Source of the DNA: Clostridium sp.
Lineage (GTDB): Bacteria; Bacillota; Clostridia; Lachnospirales; Lachnospiraceae
DNA: 64,000 nt
Direction: 5' to 3'
Assembly: GCA_018377235.1 (NCBI GenBank)
Contig: JAGZZT010000013.1
Location: forward strand, 108,615 to 172,614
Shown: positions 52,278-61,941 of the stretch, one piece after another
Numbering within the stretch: position 1 is the stretch's first letter
Layout of the letters: the number at the start of each line of letters is the position of its first letter
The notes under the pieces: generated by a model
Databases searched by the model: none
Told to the model about the DNA's origin: nothing
The model's input: only the letters and a program-made list of their open reading frames with translations
Made by a program: the position numbers and the translations under genes

Positions 52278-55200
52278 CTACGGCTTAATTTCAATGTCCG
52301 GAAGATTTTTCGGCAGCTCCACAAACAGCGTGTCGCTGACAAGACGATCTCCCTCGTTTGTCTCTGCGTTGTCAACGCGGTACATCTCCGCGCGGACCTT
52401 ATCAGGAAGCGTTACGCCGTCCAGCTCATCCGGCTCGATGTAGTACACCCAGATTCCGTCTGTGATCTCGCCCAGCTGTCCGTTCACCGGATCCGGGGCA
52501 AAAATCAGCTGGTGGGCTGTGACTGCGCCATCTGCATCTCTTCCGCCTACTACGTTTCCATCCTCATCATAGAGAATAAATGTGTTGTAAGCTGGATTTC
52601 CTTTGTATTTTCCGGTAAAGATAACAGAACCTGCCGGAATCTTGTCTGCAGTCTCTTCTCCCGTCTCTCCGGAACCTGCGTCAGTTAAATAGAAATCTTC
52701 CTTCAGAATTCCGATTCCAGCCTCCGCTAACTCCACATTGTCGCCGGTCGGGCCGAGAATATCAAGCTCCGCTGCTGCAAAGTTCTTGGATCCTGCGGCT
52801 GTAATCTTTAAGTAAGCCGTCTCGTACACATGGTAGCGCGGATCGTCCTTCAGGTCAAAGTAAATGAGAGCAGAACTGCTTCCCTCCTGGAATTCGAAGG
52901 TTCCGGACTTAATCTCCGTCCACTTCTCTCCGTCCTGGCTGATGGAAAGCCTGTAATTTTTCACTGGGTTCTCTCCGCCGCAGGTGTACTTAAATCCTGC
53001 GATGGACTCTGTCTTTCCAAGAGAAATCACTGCCTCAGCTTCCTTCTCTGTGGTAGTTCCCACATACGCCTGATCCAGCTGATTGTCAATCATCATGCCG
53101 GCGGCGCTGATGGTTCCGGAGCATGGAGTATCGGTCTCATCCTCATTGTCCGGCTTCTCATCGCTTTCAGAGGTGGTGTTGACGGTGATCTCCCAGTCTG
53201 TCTTATCTAACATTCCCTCGTGTAAGAGCTTGAACTCATCGAAAATCCGGTAAGTCTCTGTCGGATTCATGCACTGGTCAATACCCCGCACCTCGTAGGA
53301 TACGACTCTGTTGTTCGTCGTCATCACATGATCCGTAAATGTATCGCTGGTGGTAAAGCCAACCACCCGTCTCTCTTCTTTTCCGTATTTTCTCTCGATT
53401 CTGGTAATCTCATAGCCCAGAAGCTGATCCCGTTTTCCCTCGTCGCTGAGGCTCATGGTGAGATGAACCTGGTTGGAGGCCTGAGAATCCTTCTCTGCCT
53501 CTGCCTTCACTGTGACAGATTCGGCAATGCTCTCTCCGCCTTCCAGACGGTATACTCTGGAATCATCGTTCTCATAGTAAATAGCACGTGTTTCCTCGTC
53601 AAACTGTCCGGCGTACTCGTCCGTCGTCTTGTCAGGCGTCAGTCCCCAGCGGATGAAGAAGTCTCTTAAATCCTTCTCTGCCGCCGCGCAGGCCAGACGG
53701 ATCATCTTGTTGTCCTTATCCGCGTTGTCAAGCGTCAGCTTAATGCCGCCCGGCGCAGGAGCGCGGCTTGTATCTCTCGCATAGGAGTCAATCCTTGCAA
53801 AGATCAGGTTTTCTCTCTGATCCTTATAATTGTCGTATGTCTTAAAGTTATATCCTCCGTTGTCGTAAGCCATATGCAGCTGCCAGTACATAGCCAGGCG
53901 CTCGCTGCCGCCTCCCTTGGTTCCGGAGGTTACCTTCTTATATACGTCCTCGTAGGAAAATCTTGTGGTATCATTGCTGTCCCGGGACTTGGCCAGCTGC
54001 GGATAGTAGTTGTTTGTCGTCTCCGCGTAGGCGTATGCTCCCTCGTTGATAATGTGGCCAATCTCGTGGGAAATTCCCCAGCCGAAGTACTGGCCGTCCT
54101 GGTTTTCTAAGGCTTTTCCGTTTTCGTCGGTCTCAATCGGCTTGGAACCGCCCAGAGCCGGCACAGACCCCCATTCGATACCAATATGCAGTCCGCCTGC
54201 GTACATGAACGCACCGGCAAACATACGCTGGTAGCGGATGTTGAGACGGCTGGTCGGCGTTCTGTCCCTGTCGTAGGTTTTTTCGCCTATCACCGGATTG
54301 TCGCTCAGTCCCTTGTGCTGATAATATAAGTCTATCATAGCGTCCATAGCATCCAGAGAATCTGCCAGCTGCTGAACGGCATCCTCCTGCTTGTCAGAGC
54401 GTTTTGTCAACTCGTCATAGAGAGGCTTAATGGCTACAGAATACATCATCTGATCCAGGACGATATCCGTTGCTCCCAGGATACAGTTCTTCTCGTCGTA
54501 TTCCTTGCCTGAAATATGCCTGTGAGAAGTCTCGCTGTCCGGATCCGCGTTGTGAAGCGCTTCCAGTTCCTTCACCCGCTCCTCCATCTCAGTGAAATAA
54601 GTTTCAATCAGCTGGGCTCTCTCATCCTCGTTCTCAGCCTTAGTCAGGTCAAGCACTGGGTAAGGTGAACCGCCGCTGACGCGGACTGCGTAGGAATCAT
54701 TTATATTTCTTCCAGTGTACTCCACATAGAGGGCGCCGCCCTGCTCGCAGTCAATGCTGGAAATCTTCGGAATGGTGATCTCGTTGACGCCTACCTTCAG
54801 ATCTGACGCATATTTGTAGAACGGGGAGGATTCGCTGTGGTACTGGGTTGCAACCAGCTTTAACGGAGTGCTGTCTCCCTGAGTCTTTCCTGGCGCGCCT
54901 ACATAGATCGTCACCTTCTCGCCTGCCAGAGCCGCTGTACCCAGAGGCTGCCATGCGTTCAGGCCTCCCAGGAAGGTAATATGGCTGTCATAGGATTTGG
55001 ATACAGAGGTATCGATCTGAACCGCTTCCTGGCTTACGCCTGTCAGCAGAATACTCTCAGCCACACTCAGATCCTTTAAAGCCAGCTCCTTCTTCGGATG
55101 CGTCTCGCCGCTGGCCGGATCAATTTCATTAGCTCTCTCCTTCAGCGCCTTGACGTCGTCCATCGTTACCTCTGCCTTCAATGCTACATGGAGAGCGTCT

Positions 55201-57620
55201 GTAAACAGCGCGTCAATATCGTTTAAAAGGCTGTTGTATTCATAGAAGCGGATCTCGCCGATACTGATATATCTGACATTTCCGCTGGCGCTCAGATTGA
55301 TCTGAACCTTTTTTGCTGTAAACGGCTCGCTGGCAATAAATTCGTAGTACACGCTGCCATTGTTGTCCATACTGGCAAGTCGTGAAAAACGTCCTGGAAT
55401 CTCTTTTCCGCTTCCTGAACCATCCTCAGTCTCCCATGCAAGCACCCTGATTGCACTTAAATCAGATTTCTGAGCCGGTCCTGCCGTAAAGCGGATGGTA
55501 TCCATCTCATAAGGCTGGTCCAGTGTGATAATCGGACCTCTGGAACCGTAATACACGCCGGAATCCCAGTCCTCCAGCAGCCAGTAGCTGGTGGGATCTC
55601 CGTCCACGATTACTTCCGGAACGTCGATTTTCTCATCTGCTCTGTTATAGTTTGCTCCTGTTATATTCTTAACCTCTTTAATGTGGTTTGTCACATCTTT
55701 GCCCTTATCCGGGCCGTCATTGAGCAGGCCGTAGGCGGGCATCTTAGCTGTAGCCGCCGGAGCTGTCCTTCCGGAATACATCGTGGAATCAGGGCTGTCT
55801 CCCAGCGGATTGTGGCCTACCATGTAAAGCTCGTATTCCGTGTTGTCGGCCAGATGCTCTAAAGTAAGGCTGGTCTGGCTTCTGTCGATATTCTCCACCG
55901 CTGTGAACTCTTCGGTTCCCTTCTGGCGGTAGAACAGGGTGTAGGACTGCGTATCCTTCATCTTCTTCCAGGATACGTTCAGACAGCGGTAAAAGCCGTC
56001 GATCTGAATGTATTCCGGCGCTGGCGGCGGACCGCTTGGCTCCGGCGTCACAGACAGCTTGCTGCTGTAATTGCTCTTCCAGGTTCCGTTGATAGAACGC
56101 ACTCTTACCTGGTAGGTCTCATAGTTTAACAGCTTCTTTTCACCTAAGCTATTGACGGTAATGGAATTTTCCTCGGAAGCCACCGTCTCAGTCTCCCCGC
56201 CATGAGAGATAGAAACCTCGTAGCCGGTTACGTTATTCTCCTTGTCCCAGGTCAGAGTAAACTCTGCGCTTCCAATCTCCGCCTGCAGATTCTTCGGAAT
56301 ATTCTGCACTGGCGGCGGAATGCGGTCCTTCATGTCCTCCATAAATTCCACCTGGCTGATCTCCGCCAGGCTTCCCTGGCTTACCGTTCCGGTTACGCGG
56401 ATCGTCACCTTTTTCACCGGCTTCTGGCTCTTTAAATTAACTACGATGGATCCGTCCGGCTGAATCTCTGCCGTGCCGCCGCTTCTTCCAAAGCGGGCCT
56501 TTCTGGCCTCTCCGGCTTTTACAATGGTGAGCGTCTCTTTCTTCTCTTTTCCATCGTCGTCCACCGTCACCTCTATTTCTCCGCTGGTGATGGCGTTCTC
56601 CGATCCGGACGGAGACTGGATAACAAATCCCTCTGCCTTCAGCTCCGTCTCGCTGTGGGTGAAGTCCAGAGTCAGCTCAACAGGATTTTCCTCAGAGATC
56701 TTCTCTCCGTCTTTTCTCGCCACAGTGACAGACGATTCCTCGCTGTCATGGTCAAAGAGCGCTTCCGGTTTTCCATCGATCTCCACCGCGTCGCTGGGGC
56801 TTGCAGTGTCGTCAAACTTTACCTCTCCCTCCTTGCGGGTTACAGACCGCTCCACTGTGGAAATATGCTTGCGGCTGCTGGAATCATAATCGTAAAAGCT
56901 TGCGAAATACTGAAGATCAGACAGATTCAGCTCCCCATCCTTATTGAAGTCCATAGCGTTTACGCCTGACTCCTCTGCGTGGATGGCGTCCAGAAGCTCC
57001 TCCAGATCCTCGTCGTCGATGATATCGTCGCCATTCACATCTCCCATTCGAATCAAGCCTGGGTGGGCGCTGGAAGTATACTGCTCCTCGTCGTAATAAT
57101 CATTAAACAGCATGACCTTGCAGGTATCCCCCTTGATTTTAATCTCCTGCTTATAAGGCTCATACCCTTCTGCGTTTACTGTCAGCACGTACGTCCCGTC
57201 CGGTACATAATTGGACTGGAACACTCCCTTTCCAATCTCAGACATCTCTCCGGGCTGAACGGTGAATTGACCGTACTCGTTCACTTCTGCTTCCTGTCTG
57301 AGGAATTTTGCCAGCTTAGACGGCTTCTCTGTGAGATGAATCTCAAATGGAATCTCTCCCTCCACAGGGAGCACCGTGCGGATCTCCACGATCACATTGC
57401 CGCGGTACGGGTTCTCCAACGGAGCGTCAGGCGTTGCCTCAGGCAGGGTTTCCGTCTCCTCTTCCTGTCCGTTTGAAGGACTGGATACAGGAAGCCATTC
57501 ACTCTGACTGCTGCCTGCCACTCCTGCTGCCAATGGCTGGGCCGCGTAGGCTTCCAGCGTGCCGAGGGGCTGCTGCAGTCCAATCCAGGCAGCCAGCACA
57601 AATGCCAGTTGTCGTTTCAT
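52278..57620 (-). CDS. Secreted M60-type metallopeptidase with dockerin and carbohydrate-binding domains
   Basis: A 1780-residue exported, multidomain enzyme that should cleave mucin-type glycoproteins. In order: signal peptide (about 1-27); a CnaB-like beta domain (72-172); a dockerin (190-245) with two calcium loops, DVNGDDIIDDED and DFNKDGELNLSD; a linker and beta domain (to 430); two FN3 domains (about 434-615); a first F5/8 type C (CBM32) domain (643-795); the peptidase region (about 860-1330) with HEIGH at 1185-1189 and a later GAYAYAE; a third FN3-like part; a second F5/8 type C domain (1504-1627); and a short beta tail. No LPXTG anchor is present. Downstream, after 36 bases, lies the cohesin-like wall protein; upstream lies a collagen-like surface protein. 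Confidence 0.9.
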   Translation of the reverse strand: MKRQLAFVLAAWIGLQQPLGTLEAYAAQPLAAGVAGSSQSEWLPVSSPSNGQEEETETLPEATPDAPLENPYRGNVIVEIRTVLPVEGEIPFEIHLTEKPSKLAKFLRQEAEVNEYGQFTVQPGEMSEIGKGVFQSNYVPDGTYVLTVNAEGYEPYKQEIKIKGDTCKVMLFNDYYDEEQYTSSAHPGLIRMGDVNGDDIIDDEDLEELLDAIHAEESGVNAMDFNKDGELNLSDLQYFASFYDYDSSSRKHISTVERSVTRKEGEVKFDDTASPSDAVEIDGKPEALFDHDSEESSVTVARKDGEKISEENPVELTLDFTHSETELKAEGFVIQSPSGSENAITSGEIEVTVDDDGKEKKETLTIVKAGEARKARFGRSGGTAEIQPDGSIVVNLKSQKPVKKVTIRVTGTVSQGSLAEISQVEFMEDMKDRIPPPVQNIPKNLQAEIGSAEFTLTWDKENNVTGYEVSISHGGETETVASEENSITVNSLGEKKLLNYETYQVRVRSINGTWKSNYSSKLSVTPEPSGPPPAPEYIQIDGFYRCLNVSWKKMKDTQSYTLFYRQKGTEEFTAVENIDRSQTSLTLEHLADNTEYELYMVGHNPLGDSPDSTMYSGRTAPAATAKMPAYGLLNDGPDKGKDVTNHIKEVKNITGANYNRADEKIDVPEVIVDGDPTSYWLLEDWDSGVYYGSRGPIITLDQPYEMDTIRFTAGPAQKSDLSAIRVLAWETEDGSGSGKEIPGRFSRLASMDNNGSVYYEFIASEPFTAKKVQINLSASGNVRYISIGEIRFYEYNSLLNDIDALFTDALHVALKAEVTMDDVKALKERANEIDPASGETHPKKELALKDLSVAESILLTGVSQEAVQIDTSVSKSYDSHITFLGGLNAWQPLGTAALAGEKVTIYVGAPGKTQGDSTPLKLVATQYHSESSPFYKYASDLKVGVNEITIPKISSIDCEQGGALYVEYTGRNINDSYAVRVSGGSPYPVLDLTKAENEDERAQLIETYFTEMEERVKELEALHNADPDSETSHRHISGKEYDEKNCILGATDIVLDQMMYSVAIKPLYDELTKRSDKQEDAVQQLADSLDAMDAMIDLYYQHKGLSDNPVIGEKTYDRDRTPTSRLNIRYQRMFAGAFMYAGGLHIGIEWGSVPALGGSKPIETDENGKALENQDGQYFGWGISHEIGHIINEGAYAYAETTNNYYPQLAKSRDSNDTTRFSYEDVYKKVTSGTKGGGSERLAMYWQLHMAYDNGGYNFKTYDNYKDQRENLIFARIDSYARDTSRAPAPGGIKLTLDNADKDNKMIRLACAAAEKDLRDFFIRWGLTPDKTTDEYAGQFDEETRAIYYENDDSRVYRLEGGESIAESVTVKAEAEKDSQASNQVHLTMSLSDEGKRDQLLGYEITRIERKYGKEERRVVGFTTSDTFTDHVMTTNNRVVSYEVRGIDQCMNPTETYRIFDEFKLLHEGMLDKTDWEITVNTTSESDEKPDNEDETDTPCSGTISAAGMMIDNQLDQAYVGTTTEKEAEAVISLGKTESIAGFKYTCGGENPVKNYRLSISQDGEKWTEIKSGTFEFQEGSSSALIYFDLKDDPRYHVYETAYLKITAAGSKNFAAAELDILGPTGDNVELAEAGIGILKEDFYLTDAGSGETGEETADKIPAGSVIFTGKYKGNPAYNTFILYDEDGNVVGGRDADGAVTAHQLIFAPDPVNGQLGEITDGIWVYYIEPDELDGVTLPDKVRAEMYRVDNAETNEGDRLVSDTLFVELPKNLPDIEIKP

Positions 57621-57667
57621 GTTTTGCTTCTCCTACTCTCTTGTATTTTTTTGCTTAAAAGCGGTTT

Positions 57668-57696
57668 ATTATACCAATTTTTTCTTATTTGCACAA
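57668..57696 (-). promoter_or_regulatory. Promoter of the M60 operon
   Basis: TTGTGC (57691-57696), a 17-base spacer and perfect TATAAT (57668-57673) on the minus strand, about 48 bases before the ATG at 57620. It shows that the M60 gene can be expressed separately from the collagen-like gene upstream. Confidence 0.65.
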
Positions 57697-57841
57697 GGAA
57701 AAATCCGGAGAAAAACGAGAAGAATTCCTGAAAAGAACAGGTGGAATCGAAAAAAAAAGAAGAAAAGAAACTTCCTGCTGTTTAAAATTGAAACAGGAAT
57801 TATTCTTTTCTTCTTCTCTCTATCCGCTTATTTCGCCTGTA

Positions 57842-59704
57842 TTATGCATCCTCGGCGCTGATCTCGTACGCGCCGTTCTTTCTCTCCACAACCCAGACCG
57901 TGCCGCCGTCCCGGTATCGTCCAGGACTCTGGATTTCTCCGGAACGGTTTACCAGATAATCCTTATCGTCTACCGTCCTGATCTCATATTTCCCCACATC
58001 TTCCGCCTTCTGCAGCGATCCGGCCCGGTAGAGCTTCCCCTGATGGGGGCCGTGAACCGCTTTTCCGCTTCCGTGGAATTCAAATGTGTAAGTTGCGCCC
58101 TTTGGCACAAGTTCCACAGTTCCCGTCCGTCTGGCTCCGCTCTCCTCGTCAAAATACATCAGATCATACTCTTCCAGATAGTTTTCCAGATCTTCCACGC
58201 TGCAGTCTGTGCTGTCTCCTGCGCAAATCAAGGTTTCCGCATATTTTTTGTCTTTGGTCACAGCCACCAGGCCAGTCCGCATAATTCCTGCCTGGTCGAA
58301 CAGATACTCCTTTCCCCCGATATTTCTCATCCGGTTCTGAACTACTGTTCCGTCGGAAAGTCCGTAATACCATCTTTTTATATGATTCTCGCTGGCATAA
58401 GGATCCTGCGACGCTTTTGGAACCCGCTCAATCCACTGTTCTGTCAGCGTGTTTGGACTGCTTCCCAGCTTTTTAGAGGACCGCATCATTCCATTCTCGT
58501 CAAAGGTATAGCGGTATCTCCCGTTTTCATCGCTTTCCGTGATGCTGGTGTCCGCCGCCTTCTTTCCATTAGGATAGAAGTAAAACCAGCGCTGTTCCCT
58601 GCCTCCGTTCTCTCTCTGGACAGGAAGGCAGCGCCATCCCGCCGCAGCCACGTCATATACAAAGTCTGTCAGCACGTAAACCGGCATAATGACCTTATCG
58701 GACTGATCTCCGCTGCCGCTTCCGCCGCCAGTAGATCCGGACGCTCCTGTTTTTCCGGCTTCTCCGGTCTTTCCGCTGTCGCCGTCTCCGCCTTCGTCTC
58801 CCTCTTCGCCTTCCTCACCGGCGTCTCCGGCCTTTCCGGCTTCTCCAGTCTCGCCCTCAGCGCCTGCCTCTCCGGCCTGGCCCTCTTCTCCATCCTCGCC
58901 GTCAATGGTGGTGATATCGAAGGTGGGAACCTTCAGCTCTCTCTCCTTCGACGGAGTGACTAAAATATTTCCTCCCGACAGATCGTCTGGAAGAATCTCT
59001 GAAAAGTACAGACTGACTTCCTCATTCTGCACAATACTGCGGTTTTCCAGATCAAGTTCCGTCCCGTCGGCCAGGCGCATCCTGCTACCTGACGCCAGAA
59101 CCTGGAACGCTGTCTCGCCGCCTGAAATACGCACGATTCCTCTGTCAATATACGCAAGCTCCGCGTAGCCCTTCAGGCTCTCCTCTGTTCCGTCCGGAAA
59201 TGTAAGGCTGATCTCCGGGGAGGAGACCAGATACTTCTCCTCCTGCATTTTCCAGATATAGTCCTGGAATTCCAGAGGCGTTCCCTGGTTGTCCAGCAGA
59301 TATTTGTCCCCCTGGCGGTTCATAACAGACTCGGCTCCCAGGCTGTAGTAATTTAAAAGCCCCTTCTTCAGCTCATTGCACTCTACAATCACGCCTTTGT
59401 GGAACGTGCTGATGGAATCGTCTGCATAGTGGATAAAACTGTCTGCAGGAACCTCCTGTTTCTTCCCGTACATATCCTTGAAGCTGATATTTCCGGAATA
59501 ATTCTCCTTGTACCGGGTTCCCGCTTTAAAATACAGCGGTTCGGGAACAACCGATCCGTTCTCCCCGTTTTGGTATGACAGCACATAGCCGTCCCCCCAG
59601 AAGGCCTCCGCATTTTGGACATGGCGGGAAATCCCGAATGCCGCCGCGCCTCCTGCAATCAGCAGTACCAGAATCATAATGACAGTATAAATTTTCTTAC
59701 TCAT
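57842..59704 (-). CDS. Membrane-anchored collagen-like surface protein
   Basis: A 620-residue protein. One N-terminal span (KIYTVIMILVLLIAGGAAAF) fixes it to the membrane. Residues 35-260 are a beta-rich extracytoplasmic part with several Trp and Tyr. Residues 266-325 are about twenty uninterrupted Gly-X-Y triplets, rich in Glu, Asp, Ala and Thr and lacking Pro. The C-terminal 290 residues carry W/Y/G units like cell-wall-binding repeats (RWYYGLSDGTVVQNRM, EYLFDQAGIMRTGL). It is 221 bases upstream of the M60 gene on the same strand. No named family fits the full length; it may be a spacer or scaffold for the downstream enzyme. Confidence 0.75.
   Translation of the reverse strand: MSKKIYTVIMILVLLIAGGAAAFGISRHVQNAEAFWGDGYVLSYQNGENGSVVPEPLYFKAGTRYKENYSGNISFKDMYGKKQEVPADSFIHYADDSISTFHKGVIVECNELKKGLLNYYSLGAESVMNRQGDKYLLDNQGTPLEFQDYIWKMQEEKYLVSSPEISLTFPDGTEESLKGYAELAYIDRGIVRISGGETAFQVLASGSRMRLADGTELDLENRSIVQNEEVSLYFSEILPDDLSGGNILVTPSKERELKVPTFDITTIDGEDGEEGQAGEAGAEGETGEAGKAGDAGEEGEEGDEGGDGDSGKTGEAGKTGASGSTGGGSGSGDQSDKVIMPVYVLTDFVYDVAAAGWRCLPVQRENGGREQRWFYFYPNGKKAADTSITESDENGRYRYTFDENGMMRSSKKLGSSPNTLTEQWIERVPKASQDPYASENHIKRWYYGLSDGTVVQNRMRNIGGKEYLFDQAGIMRTGLVAVTKDKKYAETLICAGDSTDCSVEDLENYLEEYDLMYFDEESGARRTGTVELVPKGATYTFEFHGSGKAVHGPHQGKLYRAGSLQKAEDVGKYEIRTVDDKDYLVNRSGEIQSPGRYRDGGTVWVVERKNGAYEISAEDA
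58711..58905 (-). repeat. Gly-X-Y collagen-like coding repeat
   Basis: A nine-base-periodic tract, nearly 60 codons long, encoding Gly-X-Y triplets (GEDGEEGQAGEAG and onward to GKTGASGSTGG). It is inside the 620-residue protein and is the only such tract in the window. Confidence 0.85.
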
Positions 59705-59900
59705 TTGTCCTTCCCTTATTTCAAGCTGCTATGGATGAGCTGTTTTTACACACGGAAACAAACAGACCGTCATTCTCTCCTGTCTGTCTGCCTGTAATTA
59801 GTATTTTTATAAAGAAACACTGCATTTTTTGCGTTTATTTTATTCCCAAAAGATGTCAAAAATCAATAATGTTTTCCAATATTTCTCAAAAAAGACAAAA

Positions 59901-59939
59901 ATCCCCTGCGGGCCGTTAAATTAACAGTCCGCAGGGGAT
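59901..59939 (-). terminator. Terminator of the downstream peptide-binding lipoprotein gene
   Basis: ATCCCCTGCGG pairs with CCGCAGGGGAT, with an inner TTAA helix. The minus strand continues TTTTTGTCTTTTTT. Confidence 0.8.
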
Positions 59940-59980
59940 ATGTCTTCTTATATCAGCGTCTTACAGCGCAAAATCTTTTT

Positions 59981-61672
59981 TTATTCAGCAGTCTCTGCCG
60001 CCTCGCCTACTGTGCCGTACATGAAGTACCAGTAGCCGTATGGAGAATGCCAAGTTCCCTGAAGCTCAGGCTTCTGTAACCAGAAATCGTTCTGGTATGC
60101 AATCGGAATCATGGCCATATCGTTTAACAGCAGCTGCTCTGCCTCATGGAGAAGCTTGTAGTGCTCTTCCTTATCTGCCGTCATTCTTGCATTTGCGATC
60201 ATCTCGTCGTACTCTGGACTGCTGTACTTGCCGTCGTTGTTTCCATTCTCTGTCTCAAACAGATTCAGCATATTGGACGGATCGTCGTAGTCGTATACCC
60301 AGCCATTTCTGGCAATATCAAAGTCACCGTTTCTTCTGGTTGGTGTGAAAGTTGCCCACTCAACCACCTTGATATCCATAGTAATTCCAAGCTCGCCCCA
60401 TGCACTCTGCAGATACTCTGCCAGAGGCTTATGATAGCCTGCGTCATTTGTCATATACTCGATGGCCGGGAATCCCTCTCCATTCGGATAGCCTGCATCT
60501 GCCAGAAGCTCTTTTGCCTTAGCCAAATCGCCCTCAAAGTCATCTGTATGGAAGAACTCACCGTTCTCTGCGATAGTCACTTCTGCGAAGGAAGAACCTG
60601 GCTCTACATCGGAAACGCCTGGCCCTACGAAATTAGTAGCCGGGGAATATGTTCCCTGCATGATAGTGTCCGCAATATAAGCGCGGTCAAGAGCAAGGCT
60701 TAATGCCTGGCGTACCTTTACATCCTTAAAATAGTCTCTGTTTAAGTTCAGGCTGATGTAGTAGGTTCCAAGAATCGGATCTACATGGAACTCAGGGTTC
60801 TCTCTGAGGTTCGGAACCTCCTCAGTCGGAACGTCCTTAATAAACATAACCTCGCCTGCATTGTATGCGCTGTAAGCTGCATTCATATCCTCCATCAGGA
60901 CGAACTTAATAGTGTCTGCTGTTACAGCGTCTGCATTCCAGTAATTTTCGTTTTTCTCCATCAGGATGTGGGAGCCTGGAACCCACTCTTTAATTTTCAT
61001 GGAACCGTTGCAGATGTAGGTAGACGGATCAATCGCCCAGGACTCGCCGTTTGCTTCGATGGTAGCCTGGTTGACCGGGCTGAGAGTTGCAAACGCACAA
61101 ATCTTATCAAAGTATACGCATGGGTAGGAAAGCTCTACCACAAAGGTCTGATCGTCAGGAGCTGATACTGCTAGCGCATCCAGATCTCCTGCTGCCGCCT
61201 CATCGTAGCCCTTTACCATGCACAGAAGGTCATAGCCATAAGGAGCTGCTGTCAGCGGATCTGCCACACGCTTGAATGTATATACGAAATCATTTGCTGT
61301 CAGCGGTGTACCATCACTCCACTTTAATCCGTCTCTTAAGTGGAACGTATAAGTGAGGCCGTCCTCGGAAACCTCCCAGGTCTCTGCCATTCCGCCAACA
61401 ATATTGTTGTCTTTGTCAAAATTTAACAGCGGCTCAAATAAGTGAATAATCATGTTGGCTCCGTCGATGGCGCTATTTAACGCCGGATCGATGGTCTCAG
61501 GATCCGGGCCAATCTCTACTACCAGATTATTTCCGCCCTCTCCTGTCTGTGCTGTCTGTCCGTCCTCGCTGGCCGCAGGCTTGGTCTCCTCAGAGCCGCC
61601 TCCGCCGCAGCCGGTTAAAACGGTTGTGGAAAGCATTGCCGCTGCTAACATAAGCGCAAATTTCTTTTTCAT
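59981..61672 (-). CDS. Peptide ABC transporter substrate-binding lipoprotein, copy 1
   Basis: A 563-residue OppA/DppA-type solute-binding protein (SBP_bac_5). The signal peptide ends with the lipobox LTGCGG, so it is a lipoprotein. The domain shows VVEIGPDPETIDPALNSA, the family start, and LKWSDGTPLTANDFVYTFKR. The ATG at 61672 is preceded by AAGGAGG; a longer frame to 61765 is not used. It is nearly the same as the next upstream gene (61942-63630), apparently by tandem duplication. No permease or ATPase gene is in the window. Confidence 0.92.
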   Translation of the reverse strand: MKKKFALMLAAAMLSTTVLTGCGGGGSEETKPAASEDGQTAQTGEGGNNLVVEIGPDPETIDPALNSAIDGANMIIHLFEPLLNFDKDNNIVGGMAETWEVSEDGLTYTFHLRDGLKWSDGTPLTANDFVYTFKRVADPLTAAPYGYDLLCMVKGYDEAAAGDLDALAVSAPDDQTFVVELSYPCVYFDKICAFATLSPVNQATIEANGESWAIDPSTYICNGSMKIKEWVPGSHILMEKNENYWNADAVTADTIKFVLMEDMNAAYSAYNAGEVMFIKDVPTEEVPNLRENPEFHVDPILGTYYISLNLNRDYFKDVKVRQALSLALDRAYIADTIMQGTYSPATNFVGPGVSDVEPGSSFAEVTIAENGEFFHTDDFEGDLAKAKELLADAGYPNGEGFPAIEYMTNDAGYHKPLAEYLQSAWGELGITMDIKVVEWATFTPTRRNGDFDIARNGWVYDYDDPSNMLNLFETENGNNDGKYSSPEYDEMIANARMTADKEEHYKLLHEAEQLLLNDMAMIPIAYQNDFWLQKPELQGTWHSPYGYWYFMYGTVGEAAETAE

Positions 61673-61858
61673 AACATTCTCCTCCTTGAGATTTTTCTGA
61701 AAAGCGCACAGCAGAAGCCGGCGCTCAACCTCTTTTTCACTGTCCTTTGGTAAAGCACGAAACAAAAAAGATAGTTCAATAATACCACAGAATTAAAAAT
61801 ATGCAAGAACTTTTTTATTAATACACATGGTTTTTTGTTGCAAATGCTAAATCTCACC

Positions 61859-61896
61859 AAAAAAGGCCCGGGATTCTGTTTTCCCAGGCCTTTTTT
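61859..61896 (-). terminator. Terminator between the two lipoprotein genes
   Basis: AAAAAAGGCC with GGCCTTTTTT around a CCGGGA/TTCCCA centre. It lies just past the stop codon of the upstream gene, so the two copies are separate units. The rest of the gap 61673-61941 is AT-rich and should hold the promoter of copy 1. Confidence 0.85.
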
Positions 61897-61941
61897 GTAT
61901 ATTATTTACTTTTAGAAGAAAATTTTATTTTTTTTCAGTTT

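Noticed and set aside
57689..58963. A 424-codon plus-strand frame
   Set aside because: It is antisense to the collagen-like gene and its promoter region, with no coding features.
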